From assembly GCF_036492245.1 (NCBI RefSeq), contig NZ_AP025286.1:3367498-3431497 (forward strand): DNA of 64,000 nucleotides, in the 5' to 3' direction. The translations under genes were made by a program, and so were the position numbers. The stretch is from Treponema bryantii. Its GTDB lineage: Bacteria; Spirochaetota; Spirochaetia; Treponematales; Treponemataceae. The notes beneath the pieces were generated by a model. That model was not told where the DNA came from, did not search any database, and saw only the letters and a list, made by a program, of their open reading frames with translations. Shown here one piece after another: positions 9,901 to 17,797 of this stretch (its first letter is position 1; every line of letters starts with the position of its first letter).

Positions 9901-12900
9901 CGACGTACTTTTAATTCTAGTGTAAAATCATCCCCATTATGATTTTCCATGATAACATTATGGTATAGTCCAAATAGATCATCTGATGAAACAGTTTCCA
10001 TCTGATTTGTAGAATAATACGAACCATTAGGAAGTCGTACCATTATATTATTGTTATCACACATTATGTATGGCAGATTAAGACGCCAGCCCGCTCCCAT
10101 GGCAAGGTTATAATCTCCATTTCTCATAAAATAATTTTGAAAGCATTGTTTTACAGTATTTTCTGCAAGGCTTTTTCCATATCCTGCTAACTGGCGTAAA
10201 ATATTTGCACCTATAGCTGCATTAAAATTAAACGCCAAAGTAAGCTGGGTTCTCATACTCGGACCGTCAATTCGTGCTGTTTGAGTATCATAAATTCTCT
10301 TTACAGGGAACTCAAAACCATTCTTTCCATGAATGACAAACTCTGTAGCTTCAGTCATCATTGTACCGCTTTCTGGAGATATAACTACATCACCTGCCTG
10401 ACTCTCTGTATTTCCGTATGCATGACCTGCTTTTTTAAGCTCTTCTGGTGTCAAATCATTCATAAGGGTTGGCTGAATCGCATAATTAGTAAAATGATTT
10501 GTCGCAACAATAATAATGTTCTGATCTATGTCTATTGCAGACTTTTCGACCCTGAACCATCTACCCCATAAATCATCATAATAGTAAACTTCAAGGTCAC
10601 TCTCAGGGAATCCGTTAGGTACAATTTCTTCATCATATGTCATGAAGAATAAAACTTCTTCATCGAAATGAGTATGCTCCTGCTCTACAAGATTTCCACT
10701 TCCGTTATCTACAAGTGTTGTGAATGAATAAATTGGAGAAAGAATAGGGTTTGTACTGTTTTCATGTAAAATAGGAGCATCAATCTCCTTTATCATTACA
10801 CCTTTTATATTGTTGTCTTTTCCCATTGCAGGAAGTGCCATGGTTATATGCTCATATTCAACCGCTGTCGGTTCATCTTCTTTAAGAGGAACGATTGAAA
10901 CACCCGTCATAGCAAGTATTGCTTCTTTTTCCGGGCTATAGTTATGAGCCTTGTCTTCTGCCATAACAGACATTCTGACTTTAATACCATTATCAAGATT
11001 CTTCTTGTAACTGCATGCAGGTAAAACTATTTCCTTAGATACACCATTTTCCCAAAGATTCTTTCCTTCAATTACAATGGTATTCTGTATATCTCCTTCC
11101 TGCCACTTTATATGATATGCAATAATATCATCATCTTTTGTAGACCATTTTCCTTCCATGTTTCCGTTTCCAGGAATAAGGCGGCAGTTGTCTACTGCAA
11201 GCGGAGGAGTTGTATCAATATGAAGGCTGTATACTTCGGTTTCTGTTATGTTTCCCGCTTCATCGATTGCCCTTATAAGTGCATTATGAATTCCATCTGC
11301 AAGAACATCAAACTGATACGGGCTTTCTATAACCTTCCAGTTATTATCATCAAGTTTTAATTCAAATCTGTTAACACCAGATGTTTCGTCTTCTGTTGCA
11401 AACTCTGCAGTTGGTCTACTGTTGCTGCTCCAGAACTCTATGTCAAATTCTGCTTCAAAAGCTTCTGGCGGAGTTACGTCTATAAAGTATCCTGAACTTG
11501 TTCTTGTAACGTTTCCTGCCCAGTCATATGCACTTACTGTAAGGATATGTTTTCCATCACTCATTACTGGTGTATTATCACCACTAATAAAGTCAATTTC
11601 CTGTTCCCCATCTATACTGAGGGTATATTTTTTGATTCCACTTGCAGCATCTGTTGTTTCAAAATAAAGACTTATAGAATTCTGACTTGTCCATTCTTCT
11701 TTATTGATGTCTGCAGTAAATGTAAAATCCTCAGGACGTGTTACATCTACATATATACCAAGAGTTTCAAGTCTTATGTTTCCAGCCTTATCTATTGCAC
11801 GTACAAATACATTATGAATTCCATCTGCAAGTTCTCCAAGATTCAAAGGTGATTCACATAATGCCCATTCTCCGTTATCCAGAATATATTCATATCTGTC
11901 TACTCCGCTTGTAGCATCTGTTGTTTCAAAGCTTACAGTTACATTATTTGTATTTCTCCAGTTTTCAATATCACTTTCTATATCCGCATTTATCACAAAT
12001 TCTTCTGGAATAGTAGTATCAATACAGAACTCTACAGTCTTTCCTTCACTCTTATTACCAGCTCTATCGTATGCATAAATCGTCCAACTGTAAAAATCAT
12101 CTTCCAGTTCATAATCTTTTGAATAAATATTTTCTGCACAGTATTCTGTTGCATATTCATCTACTTCGTACCATAAGTCCTTTTCATCACTTTCAGTTTC
12201 TATTTTTATTACTGACTCCGGCCAATAGACACCATTTTCTGGAAGCTTTATTTCAAACTCAGGTGCAGTTGTATCTTTTTCAACAACTACTTCTTTTTCT
12301 GCGGTTCTTCCAAGACTATCTTTTACGATAACTTTATATGCATTTTCGCCTTCTTCAAGAACACATTTATAGCTGAACTCGCCATCTGTAATTACAACAG
12401 TTTCACCATTTATCTTTAATTCCGGCTCAACTGCATTCCAGACTCTTCCCCTAATTTCATACTCATCTTCCTGAGTAATGATTCCTTTATCAGCTCCTGA
12501 TACATAAAGTTTTATTGTATCAGTCAGCTTATAAATTTCTTTTGTCCAGAATGCTACAGTTTCTGTATTATCTTTAAGTTCTATTTCTATTCTCTGATAA
12601 CCGCCTGTTAATGCAGTTTCAGTTGTAAATCTTCCATTTCTATCAACTGCAACTTCTTTGCCGTTTATAAATGCTCTGTAATGATTTCTTTCTGCTCTTC
12701 CACTGATTACAAATGTATTTGCTGTAACGTATTCAACAGATTCACTGCAGTTTAATGTTCCGCCTTTCTGTTTCTGTCCACCTTTGATAAAAAAGATTTC
12801 CTTATATTTCTTTCCCTGATTTTCTGCTGTTACTTCAAGTTTTCCCTTAATACGGTAAAAATCCATTTGAGACAAAGGTAGATAGAATAATCTGTCGCTT

Positions 12901-14261
12901 CTCTGTAATCCATATCCGTTGATTTTAACGTTATCCAGAGAGTTTCCACTCCATCCTATAATACAGCCGTTCCATTCACCATCTTTTAAAGTCGGTCTGT
13001 ATAATTCAATGTCACATATTTTTTCTTCTTTAACTTCGCTATTTATGTTTTCACGAATTAAGCAGCTTTCAACATTATTGTTTTCAATTTTTATAAACTG
13101 CTCACCAGCTCTTAAGCATTCTTTTTTAATAAAATAATGCAGAATTGTGTTTTCATTTAAAAGTGAAGCTTTATCTGCTTCGATTTTTCTATCATTTATA
13201 AATAATGCAGGAACTTTTTCTGTTTTACAAACGCTTACCTCAAGTTCCAGGTCTTTATAATCTGTCTGTTCTATAAAATAAGATGCACTTTCGTCATTTA
13301 TTCCGTAAATCTCTTTCCAGCCTTTCTTACCTTCTTCTGCACCCGCAAGTCTTGTACCTTTTATTTCAAGTTCACTGATAAAGCGAGCCTGCTCCCATCC
13401 ACCTGGGAATGTAATTCTAAGACGTTTTGCTGTTACTCTAGAAACATCTTCCTGTACCCAGCTTTCATCTTTTTGATTATAAGGACCAATCTGTACAAGA
13501 GTCTTCCAGCGGTTATTTTCTTCATACTCTACTTTGATAGATCTGAAGGCTCTCTGGATATAAGTTCTTATAGATGATATTTCATAAATACCATCAAGAT
13601 TCCAGATTATCTGTGCTTTTTCACGAGGCTCACCAATTATATTGCCGAATATTTCATCTGTACGATTTACTTTTTTCTCGCTCTGAATTTCATAAGGAAG
13701 ATACCATAACGGTTCATACCATGGACCTGATACCTTAGAATCCCAAAGGCGCTCTGGTTTTATATTAATCTGCTCTTTCAGGTTAAACTCATAACTTGCA
13801 GGAAGTATTTTTCCACTTTCTTCTTCATTTCGTAAATCAAATTTTACTTCCTTGATTTTAATTTCACTGGCATTTTCACCACTTAATCTAATTCCAAGGA
13901 TATTTGATTCCCTTCTCATTTGCGGTAATGTCATTTCGACAATACCGTCAAATGGACCGTATTTAAAACAGCCGCTTAATGCAGTCTGTCCGTTTCCATT
14001 TTCTTCATAAAGCTGGATTTTAGAATTTTCCGGAATCTCACACTCTATATAAACAACATCTTTCTTTTCTGCTGTTTCTGATTCAATCTCTATCCAACCG
14101 TCTGTCTCCCCTTCCTTTAATGCCCAGTATGTTTCACTGTCATTATCAGCTATCTGCCATGGAGCCTTATCTATTCTTCCATTTGTACCAGATTTGTAGT
14201 CATATGCAAAAACTAAACCTGTAAACAATATTCCTGTTATAAATGCCAGACTTCTTTTCAT
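3939..14261 (-). CDS. giant secreted Rhs/YD-repeat protein with polymorphic C-terminal tip
   Basis: The protein has 3440 residues. The ATG at 14261 follows AGGTGG and starts a Sec signal peptide (MKRSLAFITGILFTGLVFA). In order, approximately: a discoidin-like domain 20-150; a second near 200-310 (RLRITFPGGWEQARFISELEIKG); tandem Ig-like repeats 660-1050, several opening with D(T/V)T.PE or DTTPP; a beta-sandwich linker; an Rhs entry (FVIHGKNGFEFPVKRIYDT) near 1320; dozens of YD repeats (YEYDKLNRL, TYDANGNI) to 3130; an inserted discoidin-like domain near 2820-2910 (ARYVKLHSLWD); the core end DHLGTTEVV to WNYCNGNP; and a 210-residue tip. The tip is unrecognised, has no cysteine-rich or HNH motif, and has a Gly/Lys/Ala-rich middle. 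Family members encapsulate and deliver the tip to neighbouring cells. The discoidin domains suggest glycan or surface binding. A beta-helix protein is encoded 18 bp upstream. Confidence 0.9.
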   Translation of the reverse strand: MKRSLAFITGILFTGLVFAYDYKSGTNGRIDKAPWQIADNDSETYWALKEGETDGWIEIESETAEKKDVVYIECEIPENSKIQLYEENGNGQTALSGCFKYGPFDGIVEMTLPQMRRESNILGIRLSGENASEIKIKEVKFDLRNEEESGKILPASYEFNLKEQINIKPERLWDSKVSGPWYEPLWYLPYEIQSEKKVNRTDEIFGNIIGEPREKAQIIWNLDGIYEISSIRTYIQRAFRSIKVEYEENNRWKTLVQIGPYNQKDESWVQEDVSRVTAKRLRITFPGGWEQARFISELEIKGTRLAGAEEGKKGWKEIYGINDESASYFIEQTDYKDLELEVSVCKTEKVPALFINDRKIEADKASLLNENTILHYFIKKECLRAGEQFIKIENNNVESCLIRENINSEVKEEKICDIELYRPTLKDGEWNGCIIGWSGNSLDNVKINGYGLQRSDRLFYLPLSQMDFYRIKGKLEVTAENQGKKYKEIFFIKGGQKQKGGTLNCSESVEYVTANTFVISGRAERNHYRAFINGKEVAVDRNGRFTTETALTGGYQRIEIELKDNTETVAFWTKEIYKLTDTIKLYVSGADKGIITQEDEYEIRGRVWNAVEPELKINGETVVITDGEFSYKCVLEEGENAYKVIVKDSLGRTAEKEVVVEKDTTAPEFEIKLPENGVYWPESVIKIETESDEKDLWYEVDEYATEYCAENIYSKDYELEDDFYSWTIYAYDRAGNKSEGKTVEFCIDTTIPEEFVINADIESDIENWRNTNNVTVSFETTDATSGVDRYEYILDNGEWALCESPLNLGELADGIHNVFVRAIDKAGNIRLETLGIYVDVTRPEDFTFTADINKEEWTSQNSISLYFETTDAASGIKKYTLSIDGEQEIDFISGDNTPVMSDGKHILTVSAYDWAGNVTRTSSGYFIDVTPPEAFEAEFDIEFWSSNSRPTAEFATEDETSGVNRFELKLDDNNWKVIESPYQFDVLADGIHNALIRAIDEAGNITETEVYSLHIDTTPPLAVDNCRLIPGNGNMEGKWSTKDDDIIAYHIKWQEGDIQNTIVIEGKNLWENGVSKEIVLPACSYKKNLDNGIKVRMSVMAEDKAHNYSPEKEAILAMTGVSIVPLKEDEPTAVEYEHITMALPAMGKDNNIKGVMIKEIDAPILHENSTNPILSPIYSFTTLVDNGSGNLVEQEHTHFDEEVLFFMTYDEEIVPNGFPESDLEVYYYDDLWGRWFRVEKSAIDIDQNIIIVATNHFTNYAIQPTLMNDLTPEELKKAGHAYGNTESQAGDVVISPESGTMMTEATEFVIHGKNGFEFPVKRIYDTQTARIDGPSMRTQLTLAFNFNAAIGANILRQLAGYGKSLAENTVKQCFQNYFMRNGDYNLAMGAGWRLNLPYIMCDNNNIMVRLPNGSYYSTNQMETVSSDDLFGLYHNVIMENHNGDDFTLELKVRRSLNPDLETSLAAGDSLGIEKGLFEVFSAASSTTSVSGAIRTAISMSGWVIEESKLTMKDGMQYLFTPLGGIKEIRDPSGENVINFKYSETNRRLLKSILDPYGNEIKINYNEGEFLRPYITSIEKKDTYGNTEKWTYEYTSPKLDSLMGILPQLQKVTDAQGRSSEYKSDYSESNIIISGGGSLKVNIFLTLLDIFPPLSALKEVFGAYSVTLTARFGIEWPQFISEITTPEKGKTQIEYYLADLSQFETKPADYFLGFIPTAIKFSYDFYQKLLTQSVTIINGDLKKKTKYEYNITGYGSQYLVTKCIIDDGNTKTTNDYSTNSKEYYKYTFVEDNVIDVISAPLLMTEESNYEKAYYTRLALTTIKKINGDIYETKSYSWDNKKSHLLSETSDRDAVISEVTYEYDNWGNIKKQVEKLSRKDNSVTTRVKTTINQYYGTDSAKITGFPYEGVPGSQDSAVRGMKNLLVAQSIDDGYLTVYNANAYDQYGRNIWSGIYNKDHWAASTTEYADGEISKTVNPLGQVVNYSYSYYNGQINTKAVYEGKDITLESAKSIYTSSKLWEKDGNGNLIKYSYDKLNRITKTEYPAGKTDFIIYDDKARTITVKHEDGKIYAKYFYDYLHNLIKQELYDYSSGKEEVSEALLEYDNNNNVIKMTDANGNVTGYEYDKLNRLVKQTNPDGTTKTTVYYDNFSERTIYDENHNGNGSATLEQLSYDGLVETQIKKMNTSENQTVSYVYDANGRVVKTTDQLGQDTKTSYSVFGEVEKVEKPSVEVYENKIKKTVIPVDIVEYNDMGLASVKKNGYENNFRVEETVYDSMGRAESVKKYAVINGTPSSDVRTVKYTYDANGNIRTEIDEEENVKEYTYTPRNQKKTETDALDGVITYVYDRNDKVIKQTDAMGFVAEYKYDDLQRLVEAVLPEVAAGHEKREYVITYDKAGNALSMSEPVGKLTEWTYDSRNRKLTEKISGDNCQSIERSWEYDNVGNIKTLTESGCITSYTYDCLNNLLETDFPDGQKKINDYDKLNRVVKTANASGAYKTFEYNSLNLVTCQKDEDDKYIDFKYDVWGNQTYRNENNNEGSGSQIWEITYNDFGQPVLEEKNDGTKWSYAYDKRGLLVKKTDPKGIILNNEYDACGRLLKEVRTLNGKTESKSYTYDKNCFMYLASDNSVVSKINFISGNYKANAYDLVTSLETSVAGKRFNTSYQYDDALNLIELSYPDSSKADYSYNALGQLTAINNGSGTTYADNGTYDSLGRLLSITAGNKKVTSRTWDYTAGTLSGYSWDLEKYKARELGWDKLGNITSISKGTADNPDIKNTYEYDKMGRLISEHNGAEVEVSTKESQKTNFLYVQNDVSGKKKGIYNSESVKLDYYAGSVIVDLEKAQTLCSLKVFARNNRIKPEHLEVWLSSDEKGENWIHDDEVTWENSREGWNLIFKEETKARYVKLHSLWDERDEDYAPVDHATYSGNIWNLFEVSYIANGKVNAFSYDARGNRLTETETYANPNGRVKFYEYYANSDLIKKAGNWYFNYDKNGNLTARGTEAQDSGNELFSAWTFSETDGELWTYEYDLQNRMTKASYSGKGSSNLKERGSYVYDYRGLLVKKTYQNYNPSDLVEVENEEIAKTVTEFYEYTADGRVIYNECSEENDTKQTTYIWANTTLWCEVNAGVVYYHHTDHLGTTEVVTDENGTVVWEAGYEAFGSVLNEKGDSKFTPSYTGKFFDNASGLYYFNARWYDSELGKFTTSDPIRDGLNWWNYCNGNPISFLDFTGEICYSYYDAEVGKYGIITYDKTRTKLLNLANNILDFYPIGIGEFGKSLSNFMTPFDKLKVIDSSLSAGHVMSKEVNSILNKIGTANDIVEISKRFTNGMSKGSKIGKKINSAAKILGKVSDAIDITKTGLSLVDSNSYIIDNLVLSVYENNLMGDSRSAVEKNYYIARESINNMIENGNISLNKGDNGIIYYQINDQEQVNATIELFNKDEE
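4601..4942 (-). repeat. Rhs core direct repeat, copy B (in main rhs gene)
   Basis: This is the partner of 2471-2812, inside the main Rhs gene. Recombination between the copies would delete 2130 bp and place the orphan tip, ankyrin gene and DUF2185 gene directly behind the intact N-terminal delivery part. Confidence 0.85.
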
Positions 14262-14279
14262 ATTTTCCACCTTTTTTAA

Positions 14280-17200
14280 TTATCTGATTAATCCGTTTAT
14301 ATAGATATTTCGCTCATTATCTTCAACTATGACTGATTCATAATTGTAGTTTCCATCTTTATCGGTTTTTATTCCGTATTCGCTACAGCCGCTTATTCTT
14401 CCGCTTCCAATTTCAAGATTTCCGCCAAGAAGATGAATACCTGTAATACTATCTTTTATCTCAAGATTATCTGCAATAAGACTTCCATTTTCAGTTAATA
14501 CAACGCCTCGTCCACTATTACTTACAAATAACTTTTCACATTCAAGTGTTGAATTAAGTTTCAGTCCGTATCCAGAACACTTATTAAGTTTTATTTCCTT
14601 TGCCTTAAGGCTTTCTCCATTCATAAGGATTCCATTACCACAGTTTTCCATCTTTATTGAATCAGTAAGCTTCATGCTTACTCCAGGGAATACTGTAAGG
14701 CCGCAGTCTGCATCAAATAAATTAAGACTGTCTCCACTCAGATTTCCTTTTACTACAATTCCCCTCCACTTGTTTTGCTTTTCTTCTTCTGCGGCTTCAA
14801 CATACTTGTCATCCTTAAAGCCTGCCTGTACAAATCTGATAGTTTTTGCTTCTCCTTCATCAAGGATCAATTCTCCGCCTTGCTCTACTGTAATACCACC
14901 TTTGTCTTCCAGGTTAATACTTCCAACACAAAGACATGTTATATCGCTGTCATATTCACTATGCGCAGTATCTCCTATCTGAAGCTTCATGTTTTGAGGC
15001 ACAATTATTTCCTTTTTGATTATATGTTCACCTCGCCATACTTCGTCTCCATAAAGGGTTCCGAACTGGGTGTCTATGATGTTTACCTTAAACTCTGCTT
15101 CATCTGTACCAGCTTTTATTTTCAATGTGTACTCTGATAATGCTCCTGTTCGTTCTGGTGACTGCTCGTAATAAATGTTTTCAAAACTTGCATTATTGTT
15201 TTTCTTATAATCATTTTCTTTACTTGTCTTTCCGTTTCCAAAGTCCCAGAAAAGCTCTGTAAACGCCTGACCACCTTCTGCAGGTACAATTTCCATCTTA
15301 ATCGGCTGATTTGGACGTGCTGTTATTCCGTCTGCATTGTAACTTCCAGCATCTCCTACAATGAGTCTTGCTTTTCCTCCAAGTACACTTGGAGACTGTG
15401 CATAAAGTCTTACAGTTTTATCTGTCCACTGTTCCTGGTTTCCCGAATATCCTTCCGTAAGTTCTACTGCCAGTACTGTCGTAACATTATACTGAAGCGC
15501 ATATTTTCCTATCTTTACCCAATCACCGTCCATTTCTTTATCACGGGATATAAATACATTCTTATTGTTATTTCCAAGAACAAATTCCCCGCAGCCTGCA
15601 GTTCCGCCCTCCACTCCTACTGGATTTGTATCCGTTTCCTGAAGCTTAAACTTTCCGTTTTCGCTTGTCAGTTCTACATATCCCTGAACCAGTACCTGAT
15701 ATTCTTCAATGTCTGGATCTTCTACCTTTATCGCAAGTCCTACTACTGCAGTATCCGGCATTTTGAAACTTTCCGTGCTACCTTCTATTATTTCTCCCTG
15801 ATCATTAATTACAAGATAAGTATCTTCCTCGCCTTTTACCCTGATACTGTACCGGCTTTTATTGTTTGTCAGTTTTATTATTGTGTCATTACATATTGTC
15901 TCTGTTATTGTTTCTGCCGGGTTTACAGGATCTGTATATTCATAAATACAGTCATATGAAATGTTTTTATGCGTAAAGCCTGTATTCTCTACTGCTGTAT
16001 CTATACAATAAGTTCCAGAATCATCTGATATGATTTTATCTTTCAGATTGTCGGTTTGTGTCGTGAGTCTTTCCCAGATACCTTTAGCGCTTGTATTAAA
16101 CTTATCAGCTTTTGTATTACCGAAACTGGCCTCTGTAATTGGATCATACTTTGATGAGTCTTTTGAATTAGTCAAAGAGAAACGTCTCTTAAGTCTTATA
16201 TTTGTGTAATTTGCAGTTGTACAGTCTGATTTTTTACTAGTAATTCCCGTGTAGAAGTTTACTTTTACCCTGTTCTTTTCTTCTTCTGGTTCTTCATAAT
16301 CCGTAAAGATTGATGCCGGTACAAAATAACCCTGATCTCCACCAAGAGTCACTGTTTTGTGATTTCCGGCTATATCGGTTACCATTAATTCGAATTTTAT
16401 GTAATTATCTATATTTCTGTTTAAATCTTCACTCTTATCATATGTATAAGTTACATATTCTATTCTGTTTTGTCCTTGTTTATCTTCAATATCAATTGAT
16501 ACTGAATCTCCTGGTACATCATTTACTATAGGAGTTACTGTTACTCCTGCAATTCCACTGTCTGCATCCCTGATATCATGTATATTTAATAAAAACTTAC
16601 TTTTGTAATTATTTTGCTCTTCAGCAAATTCTGATTTATATTCAATGCTGGTTTCAAATGCAGGTAAAGTTTTATCTATTTTGATTGTTGCCTCGCTTCT
16701 GTTACCAAGCCCGTCAACTGCCCATAGTGTATGAATACCTGTTTCATTATATAGCTCTCCACCGGTTTCCGAAACTCCAGCTCCATCTTCATATTTTATA
16801 TACAGATCTTTGTTTGTCCATTTTTCTGGAGAATGATGTTCAGTTTTATTTTCATCATAATATGCATCTATAGTTGGACCAGTTAAGTCAATGGTTATTT
16901 CCCTCTCTCGTACATTTCCTACATTATCTGTAGCTACTAATTTGTATATGCCATCTTCAAGGTCGTCTAATATTATTCTTTCTCCATTATTATTCGCTGC
17001 ATATACCTTACGAAAAGAATCTTGTACTTCAAGCCGTTTTATTCCTGACTGAGTATCTTCTGCTGTTACATCTATTTCTCGTTTTCTTAGAGTATTTGAA
17101 ATATTTAGATAAAATATTGGAATCCATAAACTCTCCATCCCCCCAAAGCCAAGATTTTGATAATAACTTAATTCTTCTTTTTCTTCATTAGACAAAATAT

Positions 17201-17633
17201 ATGGCGCAGTAGCATCTACTATAATATAAAAATAAGATGGTTCATCGTTTGGTATTTCGTTAAAACCACTTTTAATTATTATAATATTGGAATTACATGT
17301 ATAAAAATATGTGCCTCTAGATTTATACATTGTATCTTGAATTTGCACATAACTATATGCTGTTGCGGTTGGTGTTGTTATAAATACCCCTTCTGGCACC
17401 TCGCCAATACTAACAGGTGGATTCCACGTCTTACTCTCAACGTATGTTACTATAAGTTTTATTATTACCCCTTTTTGAATATATATGGTTCCATTAGATT
17501 GAGACCACTTTCCTTTTGGTATCTCTATTTTGTAACGATTGGTTGTTATAACGCAGTCATACTCTTCTGAAGATAAATTAAATACATTTAAAAATAATAC
17601 TACTAAAATAATTAAAATACTTTTTTTCTTCAT
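14280..17633 (-). CDS. secreted Ig-like/parallel beta-helix protein
   Basis: This 1117-residue protein starts at ATG 17633 after AAGGAAG; the open frame extends further upstream without support. A signal peptide (MKKKSILIILVVLFLNVFNLSS) is followed by Ig-like segments (VDATAPYILS, IDLTGPTIDAYYDENK, IDKTLPAFETSIEY), a region with PKD-like spacing (ELFWDFGNGKTSKEN) and a C-terminal right-handed beta-helix. In the helix, short strands repeat with Gly, Asn and Ser turns (CGNGILMNGESLKAKEIKL, CSGYGLKLNSTLECEKLFV, GSGRISGCSEYGIKT). It is 18 bp upstream of the Rhs start and surely co-transcribed. Its Ig-like repeats resemble those of the Rhs N-terminus. A surface adhesin or a helper in Rhs presentation is plausible, but no enzymatic motif is seen. 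Confidence 0.7.
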   Translation of the reverse strand: MKKKSILIILVVLFLNVFNLSSEEYDCVITTNRYKIEIPKGKWSQSNGTIYIQKGVIIKLIVTYVESKTWNPPVSIGEVPEGVFITTPTATAYSYVQIQDTMYKSRGTYFYTCNSNIIIIKSGFNEIPNDEPSYFYIIVDATAPYILSNEEKEELSYYQNLGFGGMESLWIPIFYLNISNTLRKREIDVTAEDTQSGIKRLEVQDSFRKVYAANNNGERIILDDLEDGIYKLVATDNVGNVREREITIDLTGPTIDAYYDENKTEHHSPEKWTNKDLYIKYEDGAGVSETGGELYNETGIHTLWAVDGLGNRSEATIKIDKTLPAFETSIEYKSEFAEEQNNYKSKFLLNIHDIRDADSGIAGVTVTPIVNDVPGDSVSIDIEDKQGQNRIEYVTYTYDKSEDLNRNIDNYIKFELMVTDIAGNHKTVTLGGDQGYFVPASIFTDYEEPEEEKNRVKVNFYTGITSKKSDCTTANYTNIRLKRRFSLTNSKDSSKYDPITEASFGNTKADKFNTSAKGIWERLTTQTDNLKDKIISDDSGTYCIDTAVENTGFTHKNISYDCIYEYTDPVNPAETITETICNDTIIKLTNNKSRYSIRVKGEEDTYLVINDQGEIIEGSTESFKMPDTAVVGLAIKVEDPDIEEYQVLVQGYVELTSENGKFKLQETDTNPVGVEGGTAGCGEFVLGNNNKNVFISRDKEMDGDWVKIGKYALQYNVTTVLAVELTEGYSGNQEQWTDKTVRLYAQSPSVLGGKARLIVGDAGSYNADGITARPNQPIKMEIVPAEGGQAFTELFWDFGNGKTSKENDYKKNNNASFENIYYEQSPERTGALSEYTLKIKAGTDEAEFKVNIIDTQFGTLYGDEVWRGEHIIKKEIIVPQNMKLQIGDTAHSEYDSDITCLCVGSINLEDKGGITVEQGGELILDEGEAKTIRFVQAGFKDDKYVEAAEEEKQNKWRGIVVKGNLSGDSLNLFDADCGLTVFPGVSMKLTDSIKMENCGNGILMNGESLKAKEIKLNKCSGYGLKLNSTLECEKLFVSNSGRGVVLTENGSLIADNLEIKDSITGIHLLGGNLEIGSGRISGCSEYGIKTDKDGNYNYESVIVEDNERNIYINGLIR

Positions 17634-17707
17634 AATTCTTCCTTTTATTATTTTTATACATGTGTAATAAAACCAAGTCAATCAAAAAAAGATTGAAATA
17701 CACACTT

Positions 17708-17723
17708 TGTGACAAATGTCACA
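17708..17723. promoter_or_regulatory. CRP-type operator upstream of the Rhs operon
   Basis: TGTGACAAATGTCACA fits the CRP/FNR-family consensus TGTGA-N6-TCACA exactly, and the outer TTT/AAA extends the palindrome to 20 bp (17706-17725). It lies 75 bp upstream of the ATG of the beta-helix gene and 75 bp downstream of the convergent-side decarboxylase end, so it can only serve the Rhs operon. In the family this sequence binds cAMP-CRP. Confidence 0.55.
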
Positions 17724-17745
17724 AAAAAAAACAGGGTCATATAAA

Positions 17746-17779
17746 AAACCCCGCAGAAGCACAAACTCCTGCGGGGTTT
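17746..17779 (-). terminator. intrinsic terminator of the decarboxylase gene
   Basis: CCCCGCAG (749-756) pairs with CTGCGGGG (769-776), with flanking A/T extending the stem. On the minus strand a run of six T residues follows. It lies 18 bp after the stop of the decarboxylase gene. Confidence 0.85.
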
Positions 17780-17797
17780 ATCAGGTTTAGAACCAGT

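Noticed and set aside
10281..12331. Several plus-strand open frames inside the Rhs gene
   Set aside because: They are antisense to Ig-like and YD repeats, with no initiation signals.
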